Positions 16,750-25,965 of a stretch of 64,000 nucleotides of DNA are shown piece after piece. Source of the stretch: GCA-2688775 sp035288865 (GTDB taxonomy: Archaea; Nanobdellota; Nanobdellia; Woesearchaeales; GW2011-AR4). Numbering within the stretch: the first letter of the stretch is position 1; every line of letters begins with the position of its first letter. The notes beneath the pieces are model-generated. The model ran no database searches and was not told where the DNA came from. It saw only the letters and a list, made by a program, of their open reading frames with translations. Both the position numbers and the translations under genes were made by a program. The stretch lies in NCBI GenBank assembly GCA_035288865.1, contig DATDZA010000026.1, positions 9,547 to 73,546 of the forward strand, in the 5' to 3' direction.

Positions 16750-19504
16750 CAATAAAAAGGTAGTCTGGACAATGGCCTTTTTAATATTAAACATGATTTT
16801 CTTAACACTCGGCTCAGTTTTTGCTCAAGCACAAGTTAGCATAACAAGTGAAGGCGTGCCTCCTTTTATTCCTGGCACTCTTTGCGTTAATGCAAAAGAT
16901 GGTTCCCAATTTCATACACACACGATAACAGCTAATAATCCCACATCTGATTTAACTTTTGAATTTGACGGGGCAATTTTTCACAGCAATGAGGCTGGAT
17001 GCGACGTGACAGGAGAAGATCCAAGCATCACAGGCGGCTCAGTTAGTGGGAAAACTACTTATGGGCCTGGCGAATCTGGTTCTCTCCTTGCTATCTTTGA
17101 TACAAATGCATTTAACTGCGGAAGGGTTCAATATGACATCGGCTTTAAATTACAAGGACAGCCTGGAGTTCTGCAGGGCAATTACCAAGGCCTGTTTTAT
17201 GGAATAGTTGTTAATTATGGAGTTGACTGTACACTCTGCGGCAATGGTGTACTTGAAACTGGAGAGCAATGCGACAGTGGTTCTCAAAATGGCCAGCCTT
17301 GCACTCCAACCTATGGCAACACATGCAATTACTGCTCCTCATCCTGCACACCAGTTACCGTTACGGGACCAACATGCGGTGACGGTACAGTTCAATCACC
17401 AGAGCAATGCGACAGTGGTTCTCAAAATGGCCAGCCTTGCACTCCAACCTATGGCAACACATGCAATTACTGCTCCTCATCCTGCACACCAGTTACCGTT
17501 ACGGGACCAACATGCGGTGACGGAATTGTCAGTGGAAACGAGCAGTGTGATGATGGAAATTTAAATAATAACGACGGATGCTCATCATCATGTCTACCTG
17601 AGTATGCGAGACTTACAGTTAATAAGCAGGTTATAAATAACAACGGGGGCACAAAAACTGCATCACAGTTCCTACTATTTATTGATAGTAGTTCCGTTAC
17701 AAATGGAGTTATTAACTCTGTATCAGCCGGATCCCATACAGTAAGTGAAACCTTAGACCCAAATTATGCAAAAACAATTAGCGGCGATTGCAATTCTTTG
17801 GGGCAGGTCACAGTTTCCTATGGCCAGTCAAAAACCTGCACAATAACCAACGATGACGTCCCTCCAAAAATTACAGTAACAAAAATAGTCATCAACAACA
17901 ATGGTGGAACAAAAACAGTTTCCAACTTCCCTCTATTTGTCAATTCCATATCTGTAATATCAGGGGTTCAATATACATTTAATGCTGGCGTTTACACAGT
18001 AAGTGAAACCCAACAGTCAGGATACTCATCATCAATAACCGGCGACTGCAATTCAAACGGCCAAGTCACTTTAGGCATCGGCCAGTCAAAAACCTGTATT
18101 ATTACAAATGATGATTTGCCATCGTGCGGAAATGGAATAGTTGAGCCGCCAGAGCAATGCGACGATGGCAACACAAATAATAATGATCAATGCACTAATA
18201 ATTGTATAAAAACAATATGTGGAGATGGAATTGTTCAAACTCCAAATGGCAATGGCCAAAACGAAGAATGCGACGATGCAAATACTAATAACAATGATGG
18301 ATGTAACAGCAACTGCATGAATCAGAAAATATTGACATGCGAGGAAGCAATCTCAATGGGCTTGATTAACGGATCAGTAAGCGGAGGAACTGCAACATTA
18401 ACAAATAATGCAAATGTGGGATTTGACTTTGGTTTTGCATCTTACAAAATGATAGATGATATTATCGAAAACCAAGTGCTATTCGATTCTAGCCTTAAGG
18501 CAGCAGGCCCACATCAAACTATAACTTTCAGCATAAATGTGCCTAACTGCAAATACCAAACGGACCTTTTCTGCGGACCTCTTGTGGTAAAGTTTGATGC
18601 ACAGCATAATTACATCGGCAGGCTCATCGCATCAGAAATAGATGAAGGAGTCGGTGGATTTTGCAATGCAACCTCTTCGCCAGGATGCTTTAGCAGACTA
18701 AAAGACGCAGACGCAAATTGCAAGGGCGGGACAATAATTCAGGATACCGTTTACGGATGCCGCTCGATTAAATGTCAGAATGGACTAAACTCATTACAGA
18801 TTTTGGCGTGCGATAAGCCTGGAGATCAGAACCCAACTTACTTTGAAATGTACAAGACGCAGCAAACTGGCAACGGGTTAGAAATTTGCCTAGGAGAAAA
18901 AACTTGCATAGCACACAACGGTTTCGCAAAAAGTTTAAACTACCCGATTTGTTCTAACGGAACCATCACAACTGCCGTTTGTGGAAATAATGTAAAGGAA
19001 TCAGGCGAATTGTGCGATGACGGAAATTTGAATAATAATGACGGATGTTCATCGACTTGTAAAATTGAGTCATGCGGCGATGGTACAAAGCAGGCTAGTG
19101 AACAATGCGATGACGGAAATTTGAATAATAATGATGGTTGCAATTCACAATGTAAAACTGAATCTTGTGGTGATGGTGTGAAACAATCCAGTGAGCAGTG
19201 CGATGACGGCAACAATAATAATGGTGATGGATGCAGCAGCACATGCACTTCAGAAGGCAGTGGAACATGCTACAGCTCAGTTCAGAACATACCGGCATCA
19301 TGCAGCACAAGTGATATAACAACTGACACTTTTAACGGATGCAGGAAAATAATTTGTTCAGGCAAACAGGTGCTAGGATGCGACAAGGCCGGTTTCTTTG
19401 AAATGTATAATCAAGGGGGAAGTTCCTTGATACAAATATGCCTAGGAAATGCCTGCATGACTAATGAGGGATTTATAAAGAGCAAGAGTTTCCCAATTTG
19501 CTAG
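16736..19504 (+). CDS. Large secreted cysteine-rich multidomain protein
   Basis: The frame opens at 16664, but GTG 16736/TTG 16739 right after a G-rich run, or ATG 16772, give a better signal peptide (MAFLILNMIFLTLGSVFAQ). After a ~130-residue beta domain come Cys-rich DUF4215-type repeats (CGDGIVSGNEQCDDGN...), two prealbumin-like repeats (about 17605-17862 and 17866-18117, each ending TITNDD or IITNDD), more DUF4215 repeats, and two copies of an unrecognised Cys domain (18686-18952 and 19268-19501). No C-terminal membrane anchor, so it is released or bound non-covalently. Many likely disulfides and Asn/Asp-rich loops suggest a calcium-stabilised surface protein. Confidence 0.85.
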   Translation: MLKINNKKVVWTMAFLILNMIFLTLGSVFAQAQVSITSEGVPPFIPGTLCVNAKDGSQFHTHTITANNPTSDLTFEFDGAIFHSNEAGCDVTGEDPSITGGSVSGKTTYGPGESGSLLAIFDTNAFNCGRVQYDIGFKLQGQPGVLQGNYQGLFYGIVVNYGVDCTLCGNGVLETGEQCDSGSQNGQPCTPTYGNTCNYCSSSCTPVTVTGPTCGDGTVQSPEQCDSGSQNGQPCTPTYGNTCNYCSSSCTPVTVTGPTCGDGIVSGNEQCDDGNLNNNDGCSSSCLPEYARLTVNKQVINNNGGTKTASQFLLFIDSSSVTNGVINSVSAGSHTVSETLDPNYAKTISGDCNSLGQVTVSYGQSKTCTITNDDVPPKITVTKIVINNNGGTKTVSNFPLFVNSISVISGVQYTFNAGVYTVSETQQSGYSSSITGDCNSNGQVTLGIGQSKTCIITNDDLPSCGNGIVEPPEQCDDGNTNNNDQCTNNCIKTICGDGIVQTPNGNGQNEECDDANTNNNDGCNSNCMNQKILTCEEAISMGLINGSVSGGTATLTNNANVGFDFGFASYKMIDDIIENQVLFDSSLKAAGPHQTITFSINVPNCKYQTDLFCGPLVVKFDAQHNYIGRLIASEIDEGVGGFCNATSSPGCFSRLKDADANCKGGTIIQDTVYGCRSIKCQNGLNSLQILACDKPGDQNPTYFEMYKTQQTGNGLEICLGEKTCIAHNGFAKSLNYPICSNGTITTAVCGNNVKESGELCDDGNLNNNDGCSSTCKIESCGDGTKQASEQCDDGNLNNNDGCNSQCKTESCGDGVKQSSEQCDDGNNNNGDGCSSTCTSEGSGTCYSSVQNIPASCSTSDITTDTFNGCRKIICSGKQVLGCDKAGFFEMYNQGGSSLIQICLGNACMTNEGFIKSKSFPIC
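17263..17523 (+). repeat. Perfect 123-bp direct repeat inside the cysteine-rich exoprotein gene
   Basis: Bases 17263-17385 recur exactly at 17401-17523 (period 138 bp). Each copy encodes one cysteine-rich unit plus its linker. Identity even at third codon positions means a very recent tandem duplication or active gene conversion. Confidence 0.93.
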
Positions 19505-19837
19505 TTATAGTAAATTCATTCATTTTTTTCACGTAGCATTATTCGTATTTCTTTGACCTAAAATGCCGCAAGCAATTTGGCTATTTCCTAAATTACGAAA
19601 AGAAAAATACTCACCGCTTTTAAATGGGCCAAATATGAGTTTTTTTAACCAAAGTGGGTATTTTGAGTAGTGAAAAAAACCGAAAGATTTATAAATGAGG
19701 CAATTGTAAGCTTCACTAACTAATGTGGGAATTAGTGGGTAGTTTCGCTTATAACTCGGAGTAAATCAGTAAAATTTATATAGAAATTCTGATTTGTAAC
19801 TACTTATCTATGATAACATAATATTGGGGGATTATAA
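19505..19837. other. Intergenic promoter region of the exopolysaccharide operon
   Basis: The 333-nt spacer has a T-rich stretch after the exoprotein stop, a TATA-like ATTTATAAATG near 19686, a second TATA-like AATTTATATAG (about 19773-19783) placed 55-65 nt before the operon's ATG, and a small inverted repeat CTAAT/ATTAG around 19721-19736. The ribosome site TTGGGGG lies 8 nt before the ATG at 19838. No gene seen. Confidence 0.5.
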
Positions 19838-22800
19838 ATGAATCTAAAAATCAACTTATCTTGCAAAAGTAATGTTCGCCCTTTAAGAAACTTGGTGCTA
19901 TTGTTGCTTTTAATAGTTACGGCAGCTCCAGTTTACGCGGATTTAGTCGCTGTTTCACAGTTAGGATACCACCCGAATTCTACAAAGCAAGTTATAATAT
20001 ACACAAATAGCAGCACAAGTTATACTTCAGCTGAATTAGTCGATGCAAACAACGCAAATATTGTTAAAACAATTTCACTTCTTAAAGCCAAAAATTATGG
20101 TGGCACGAATGTGGAATGTCAGGGAAACGCACCTTGTTATGTTGGGGATTTTTCAGACTTTATGGTGCAGGGCAGTTATTATTTTGATATCTCTGGAATA
20201 AAATCTCCGACATTTAAGATAGACAGCCAAATATTTAAGGATAATACGCCCACACTTCTTGAATTTTTTGACGCAATGCTTCAGCAGAATTCAGCATACC
20301 ACGGGGATTTTCATTCAAATTACCAGCCATCATTTAATGCCATGGCCGATGGAAGTTTTATCATGGAGGCAGATCAGGCATCGCTTGCCCTCATTAGGCT
20401 CGGAAGCGCTTATAGGAAAAATCCTACTTTGTTCACAGGAATTGACAATTATAATATCTTATCTGCAAATAAGCCCGATATGCAAGAATACATTTTATCA
20501 TATGTCGACTATCTTGAAGGATTGCAAGGGCTGGAACTAGAGGAACTGACAGATGGAACTGGTTTCAGACTGAACCCAAATGTTGAAGTTCAGAATATAT
20601 TTGTTCCTGGTCCTACAAACTTAACAAACTTGACTGTTTATATCCCGGGAAGCTCCCATGCCATATTAAAATCAGATGTACCAGTGGTTTCCTTATGCGG
20701 AAATGATACGGGAACGGAATGGCAGAAATGTGTGGATGACGCTGCTTTCTATTTCAAATGCCAGATAGACGAACCGTGCCTTAATATGACTTATATAGAA
20801 AAGACGGGAAAAGTCAAATCAACAAACAATGGATATGCCGTTTCCAGGGGCTGGGGTTATGAGTTTGGATGCTATGTGGATGTTGATTTAAATAGTGACA
20901 TGTTTGACAGCGAGCCAAATCCATGCATGGTATTTTACCCCGAGACTTCTAGGTCTTACGATGTTTATGCGCTTCTTGGATTTTTAGAATCAGTTCCTGC
21001 GGTAAATGATTATTCCTCAATTGAAGGGAATAGTTTGCTTGCAAGGTCCATTAACACATATAATCATATCAAAATAAATGACTCGGTATTTTCAGCTAAT
21101 GACCCAGATGCAGGATTTTTCGGAGCATCTTTATTTTTGCTGTACAATTACACAGCAAACGCTTCATATTTGTTAGAGGCTCATTCACTTAAAGACATAG
21201 TTGGCACAAATTTTGAATCCGACCACACAAGGGGAAATGAGTTTTACTGGGAAGAATACATTAAAAACAAAAATAATCTGGAGAGCCGGGGGCTTCCATA
21301 CCAAGTAAATGCTAAAAATCCCGAAGAATTTTTTACGGCTAAAATATTGTCTGATTATAGCGATTTGGGAGCAGATTCTATGTCGAATAACGGAGAAAGG
21401 ATATTTCAGTATAACAATAACATCCAATTTCAAAACAGCAGGTATATCTTACTTGAAGGGCTTTATGCAACTAAAGCTAATCAATTACATCCATCTGCCG
21501 ATCCGTTTGTTAAAGAAGTCGGAGACAGCCAGCTTTCTTGGCTGACCGGAATGAATTCTGTGCAGAACGGAACCGCAATTGGAAGCCCGACATTATCAAT
21601 TAGTTTTATTTTTGGCATAGGAAATTTTCCACAGCAATACCATTCAAGATTGCTCTACGATTCAGGATACAAAAGTTCCAGCGGCGACGAGATTATAGGA
21701 GTTAGAGGAACAAGCCTGCAGTTCCTTGATCCAGTTAATAACGAATATGTTTATCTGGACGGAATGCAAAATATTTTAGGAAAGTCCCTGGGAGCTTCGG
21801 GCAATAACTGGAGAAATGAAACACAAATTGAACCGTTTCACGTCGGAACTATATTTAACAACGACAAAAGCTACATTCCTGGATGGATAAGCGGGCCATA
21901 TGATACTGTTTCAGACCAAGATCTAATTTTTAATTACAGGGACAATCTTAACACGTATGAATTCACAGAAACAACAAATGAGATCGTTGCAACAGCAGTC
22001 GAGCTATTTGCGTATCTTGATGCCGGCTATAATAACAAACCCCAACATAATGGAATTTATGTGAGCCCGCAAGTAACTCAGAATGCAACACTGACTTTTA
22101 TTACCAATCCAGCGAGCTCAAATATTTATCTCAATAGCCAGTTTAAGGGAATGACCAATTCCTCTGGCATATTTATTTTGCAAAATGTAGGGCAGGGCAA
22201 CTACTCTTTTAAAGTTAACAAGTCAGAATATTTCGCATATGAAAAAAATATTTCGGTTTTGGAAGGGATTAATGCAACCATTGACGTTAATCTGTCATTG
22301 ATTCCGGTCGTTTTGCAAAATTCAAGCCTTCATGTAATTTCTAATGCAGATAGTATTCAAGTTTACTTAGATAATTTATTGTATGGCCTAACTAATGCAA
22401 GCTATGAAATAAATATTAATAATTTAGTTCCAGGCGATTATAATTTAACGCTTAAGAAAACAGAATATCTCGACAGAGATGTAATTATTTCATTGGTATC
22501 CGGGCAAAATAATTCAATTGTTCTTAACTTAACCAATATAGTACAAAATGGCACTGTAACAATTACCACTAGCCCCAGCATTGCAGATATTTACGTGAAT
22601 TCAAGCCTTGTTGGCACAACAAATGCATCTGGAAATATATTTTTGAATCTTAATCCCGGAATTTATAGCATAAAGGCAGCAAAATCCAATTACGTTCCCT
22701 CAACAATTTTAGTGGAAATTCAGCAATCGGTAAATAAATTTGCAAATGTATCTCTTGATTTAGATAATACCGTATCAGTTGTTTCAACTGTAACAAATTT

Positions 22801-24355
22801 AGATTCTGCAGCACAAAATAATATTTATGGCGTAAATTATTCCATGTACGAGCTTGATAATGCCTCATTTTATTTAAGCTTAAATATTAACGATACTGTA
22901 GCATGGTACATAGATGACATTTTTCAGCAGTCCGAGCCAGGAATTAATTCAACTTTTTATTGGAAGCCTGGAATATTCTGGGCTCCAATAGGTCCCGATT
23001 ACTGGAATGTTCGGCCAGTAAATATTTCAGCAAGACTAACCAATATAAACTTGACCTGGACGGTTGGTGTAGAAGATTTGGTTAACCCTTATTTTACGGC
23101 AATAGATGATTCTTTAGACGTGTCAGGAACTTCTGATACAAAGGTTCATGTGCAAACCAATGATAAAAAAATTAATTTTACAGCTCTGAATATATCATTG
23201 AAAAATATAGAATCTGGCGTGATTAGAAATTTTGCTCTTAATCGCATGCCTGACAATGCTACCGGCGGAACAAACTGGGAATTATCAATGGTAAACATCG
23301 ATTACGGAAGCAATTTTTTAGTAAAAATATATGGCATTAACAATGTTTCCGGCTCGTCAGGAATCTATGAGTTAACTAATGAGAGGGGGCATTACAGAAA
23401 TTTTCCTTCGCAAGATCAGCCAAGCGGAAGTGACTCCCCTTCCTCGGACAGCGGAAATGGTGGAGGCGGCAACGGCGATGCAGGAGCCCAGTCATTTGCT
23501 CCTCCGGAAATAATTTATGTAATACTCGATAAAGATACTGTTTTGCCAAATGAGGAGCAAACTGTTACACTGGATGCAAAATACCTGCCAAACGGAGTAA
23601 GTAGAGTTTCGGCGCTATTTTTGCCTCCATCTGGCACTTCAATAATTAAAGAGCTTAGCATAATAAAAGGAAAACCCAGCTATGGCACTTGGTTCGCTAG
23701 TTTTTCTGCTTCAACTCCTGGATTATACAAACTTTATTCGATAAAACTGTGGACCGAGGATGCTAAAGACCCCCCCACCGAGATTTTAATTTCAGACAGG
23801 TCTTTTTATATTGCCGGTGAGAATGCGATAAATGAAGGAAATCTTGAATTGATATATGAAATTTTAAGTGAAAGCAATGTAAAAAATGGAACCAAAGTGC
23901 TCCTAACACTTGATGCAAAAGATAAGATCGGCGTTGGGCGAATTAGCGCAAATATAAAATCAACAGGCGGGGAAAATTATGATATAGAATTGAAACTTTC
24001 AAAGGGAAGTAAAAACTACGGCACATGGTCGGGGGAGTTTTTGGCCTCACAGCCAGGAACAACATATTCAGTAGCTTCAGTAACAATATCAAACGGTAAG
24101 GAATCAAAGACTTATCAAATTAAAGACAGAAACGTTTACGTAAGCCAGACTTCAAGAATCAGCTCTCTTAATTCAATTACTGCAAATACTATTTCTAATG
24201 TGCAAAGATTTTCCGCGCAGTGGGTAGATGCCCTGCTTAAGCGGCCGTGGCTGCCAACAGCTATTGGATTTGGAACAGTGATTGTAATGCTAACCTTAAT
24301 ATTTTTTGGCTCTCGATTTACAAAACAGTTCAGCAGATTTAGAAAGAAAAATTGA
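19838..24355 (+). CDS. Membrane-anchored GH9-like exoprotein with PEGA domains
   Basis: The product has 1505 residues. Signal peptide 1-35; then a cellulase-type N-terminal Ig-like domain (AVSQLGYHPNSTKQVIIYT) and an alpha/alpha-barrel resembling GH9 endoglucanases (about 130-740), ending with FTETTNEIVATAVELFAYL, where Glu715 sits at the GH9 proton-donor position. The usual DAGD(Y) base motif is not found, so activity is uncertain. Three PEGA domains follow (about 751-823, 828-905, 906-976), another beta domain, a Ser/Gly-rich linker (about 1192-1220), two related Ig-like repeats, and a C-terminal membrane span with a basic tail. First gene of the operon; its stop overlaps the GT2 start. Confidence 0.75.
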   Translation: MNLKINLSCKSNVRPLRNLVLLLLLIVTAAPVYADLVAVSQLGYHPNSTKQVIIYTNSSTSYTSAELVDANNANIVKTISLLKAKNYGGTNVECQGNAPCYVGDFSDFMVQGSYYFDISGIKSPTFKIDSQIFKDNTPTLLEFFDAMLQQNSAYHGDFHSNYQPSFNAMADGSFIMEADQASLALIRLGSAYRKNPTLFTGIDNYNILSANKPDMQEYILSYVDYLEGLQGLELEELTDGTGFRLNPNVEVQNIFVPGPTNLTNLTVYIPGSSHAILKSDVPVVSLCGNDTGTEWQKCVDDAAFYFKCQIDEPCLNMTYIEKTGKVKSTNNGYAVSRGWGYEFGCYVDVDLNSDMFDSEPNPCMVFYPETSRSYDVYALLGFLESVPAVNDYSSIEGNSLLARSINTYNHIKINDSVFSANDPDAGFFGASLFLLYNYTANASYLLEAHSLKDIVGTNFESDHTRGNEFYWEEYIKNKNNLESRGLPYQVNAKNPEEFFTAKILSDYSDLGADSMSNNGERIFQYNNNIQFQNSRYILLEGLYATKANQLHPSADPFVKEVGDSQLSWLTGMNSVQNGTAIGSPTLSISFIFGIGNFPQQYHSRLLYDSGYKSSSGDEIIGVRGTSLQFLDPVNNEYVYLDGMQNILGKSLGASGNNWRNETQIEPFHVGTIFNNDKSYIPGWISGPYDTVSDQDLIFNYRDNLNTYEFTETTNEIVATAVELFAYLDAGYNNKPQHNGIYVSPQVTQNATLTFITNPASSNIYLNSQFKGMTNSSGIFILQNVGQGNYSFKVNKSEYFAYEKNISVLEGINATIDVNLSLIPVVLQNSSLHVISNADSIQVYLDNLLYGLTNASYEININNLVPGDYNLTLKKTEYLDRDVIISLVSGQNNSIVLNLTNIVQNGTVTITTSPSIADIYVNSSLVGTTNASGNIFLNLNPGIYSIKAAKSNYVPSTILVEIQQSVNKFANVSLDLDNTVSVVSTVTNLDSAAQNNIYGVNYSMYELDNASFYLSLNINDTVAWYIDDIFQQSEPGINSTFYWKPGIFWAPIGPDYWNVRPVNISARLTNINLTWTVGVEDLVNPYFTAIDDSLDVSGTSDTKVHVQTNDKKINFTALNISLKNIESGVIRNFALNRMPDNATGGTNWELSMVNIDYGSNFLVKIYGINNVSGSSGIYELTNERGHYRNFPSQDQPSGSDSPSSDSGNGGGGNGDAGAQSFAPPEIIYVILDKDTVLPNEEQTVTLDAKYLPNGVSRVSALFLPPSGTSIIKELSIIKGKPSYGTWFASFSASTPGLYKLYSIKLWTEDAKDPPTEILISDRSFYIAGENAINEGNLELIYEILSESNVKNGTKVLLTLDAKDKIGVGRISANIKSTGGENYDIELKLSKGSKNYGTWSGEFLASQPGTTYSVASVTISNGKESKTYQIKDRNVYVSQTSRISSLNSITANTISNVQRFSAQWVDALLKRPWLPTAIGFGTVIVMLTLIFFGSRFTKQFSRFRKKN

Positions 24356-25965
24356 AAATGGGCATTCCAATTAAGAAACAAGGCTGGAAGCATTTAATGC
24401 TCTATTTAATTTTCGGATTAATGAGTTTTGTTCTTATGATGTATTATTTATCGAATACTTTGATTCATTTCACATCATCCCAGCAGTTCCCAATAAATTC
24501 GTTTAAGAGGTTTCCGCTGACTTTTTTGATTTTCCCGGCAGAATTATTTTCATTTTGCTTTGCAATGTACTTTGTTTATAATTTGTTTACTGATCGGTAT
24601 AGAAATGAAAAACCTGAAGAGTTGCTAAATAAATCTAGCATTAGAGTTGCCGTTCTAATCCCGGTTTACAATGAACCAAGGGAAATTGTAGAGAGAACAA
24701 TTGCAGCATGCAAAAAATTAATCTGGCCTGGGGGTGTTAGGATTTATTTGCTCGATGATTCTTCCAGCGAGGAGGATATGGCAAGTATGAAAATTTTATC
24801 CAAATATTACGGCTGTATGCTGGTAAGAAGGAGTGACAGGACTGGCTTTAAAGCAGGAAATATAAACAATGCGATAAAAAATGCAGTAAGAGAGGAATAT
24901 TTTGTGGTTTTCGATTCAGATCAGGCTCCTGAGCCAAAATTTTTAGAGGAAGTAATGGATTACTTTAGCAACATTTCCGTCGGATTTGTGCAAACGCCTC
25001 AGCATTTTATTAATGTCACAACGCCGCTGGAAAGGGCAGCTAAGATTGGAACGGATATTTTTTATAATTCGCAATGTGTAAGTAAGGCCCACGATGGAGC
25101 GTTGCCATTTTGTGGAACCAATGCTGTTATAAGGACTTCGGCCTTTTTGTCTGTAAACGGCTTTTCGTATTTCTCATCCACGGAAGATATTGAGCTTGGC
25201 CTTAGGTTGAATTCAGTTGGATACTTTGGCATTTATGTTCCAAAAATACTAGTATACGGCTACGCGCCTCCAGATTTTGTCGCATATTCATCACAGCAGT
25301 ACCGGTGGGCAAATGGGAATCTGGCAATTTTAAGAGAGCATTGGAAAAAAATTTTGTTTGGAAAATTTAACCTAAGGCAGCAAATTCATACAGTTTTTAC
25401 TTTGGGATGGTGGGTCATAGGTATTGTAACTTTAATTTATGTGATAGTTCCAATACTTTCATTACTATTGGGCGGAACCCATCATACATGGCTGCCAACG
25501 ACATTGCTTCTGCTTTTATTTCTAAATGTTGTTACCGGCATAAGCATGATTTATTTTTCACAGCATGCACGAAATGACAATGATAAAATAAGAATTTCAG
25601 ATGCATTCTTACAGTATAGTCTGATAACCAATAGCATGTTTATTTACATTAAGGCGGCAATAAACGTGCTCCTTGGAAGATATGTGGGATTTATTAGAAC
25701 AAATAAAAAAAGGACACAATCAGGATGGTGGAAAATAAAGTGGAACTTATTATTGTCAGCAATATGCTTTGGATTTAGCACTTTTGCATTATACCATGCT
25801 GCAATTTCTAGTGATATGCAGCAGATAAGGACCTATCTTCCCGTATCGATTTGGCTTTTATTCTACAGTGTCATGCTTGCAAGCTCAATTATATTTGTCG
25901 GATACGATTTACCAAAGAAAAATGAAAAACCACGCTTGGGCACGAAAGGTGTTTCAATTGGGTGA
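24352..25965 (+). CDS. Cellulose-synthase-like processive GT2 glycosyltransferase
   Basis: The 537-residue product is a polytopic membrane enzyme of the BcsA/CesA-like GT2 superfamily. The full processive signature is present: DD at 135-136, DSD at 188-190, FCGTNAVIR, TED with Asp279, and QQYRW at 315-319. Two spans precede and at least four follow the catalytic domain, enough for a translocation channel. There is no C-terminal PilZ domain, so c-di-GMP control as in bacterial BcsA is not expected. Start is TTG 24352 or ATG 24358. Polymer identity (beta-1,4-glucan or other) is inferred from the GH8 and GH9-like neighbours. Confidence 0.9.
   Translation: MKMGIPIKKQGWKHLMLYLIFGLMSFVLMMYYLSNTLIHFTSSQQFPINSFKRFPLTFLIFPAELFSFCFAMYFVYNLFTDRYRNEKPEELLNKSSIRVAVLIPVYNEPREIVERTIAACKKLIWPGGVRIYLLDDSSSEEDMASMKILSKYYGCMLVRRSDRTGFKAGNINNAIKNAVREEYFVVFDSDQAPEPKFLEEVMDYFSNISVGFVQTPQHFINVTTPLERAAKIGTDIFYNSQCVSKAHDGALPFCGTNAVIRTSAFLSVNGFSYFSSTEDIELGLRLNSVGYFGIYVPKILVYGYAPPDFVAYSSQQYRWANGNLAILREHWKKILFGKFNLRQQIHTVFTLGWWVIGIVTLIYVIVPILSLLLGGTHHTWLPTTLLLLLFLNVVTGISMIYFSQHARNDNDKIRISDAFLQYSLITNSMFIYIKAAINVLLGRYVGFIRTNKKRTQSGWWKIKWNLLLSAICFGFSTFALYHAAISSDMQQIRTYLPVSIWLLFYSVMLASSIIFVGYDLPKKNEKPRLGTKGVSIG

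Noticed and set aside
17208..17564. Long overlapping frame in the cysteine-rich exoprotein gene
   Set aside because: It arises from the perfect repeat and biased codons of the main frame; no start signals.
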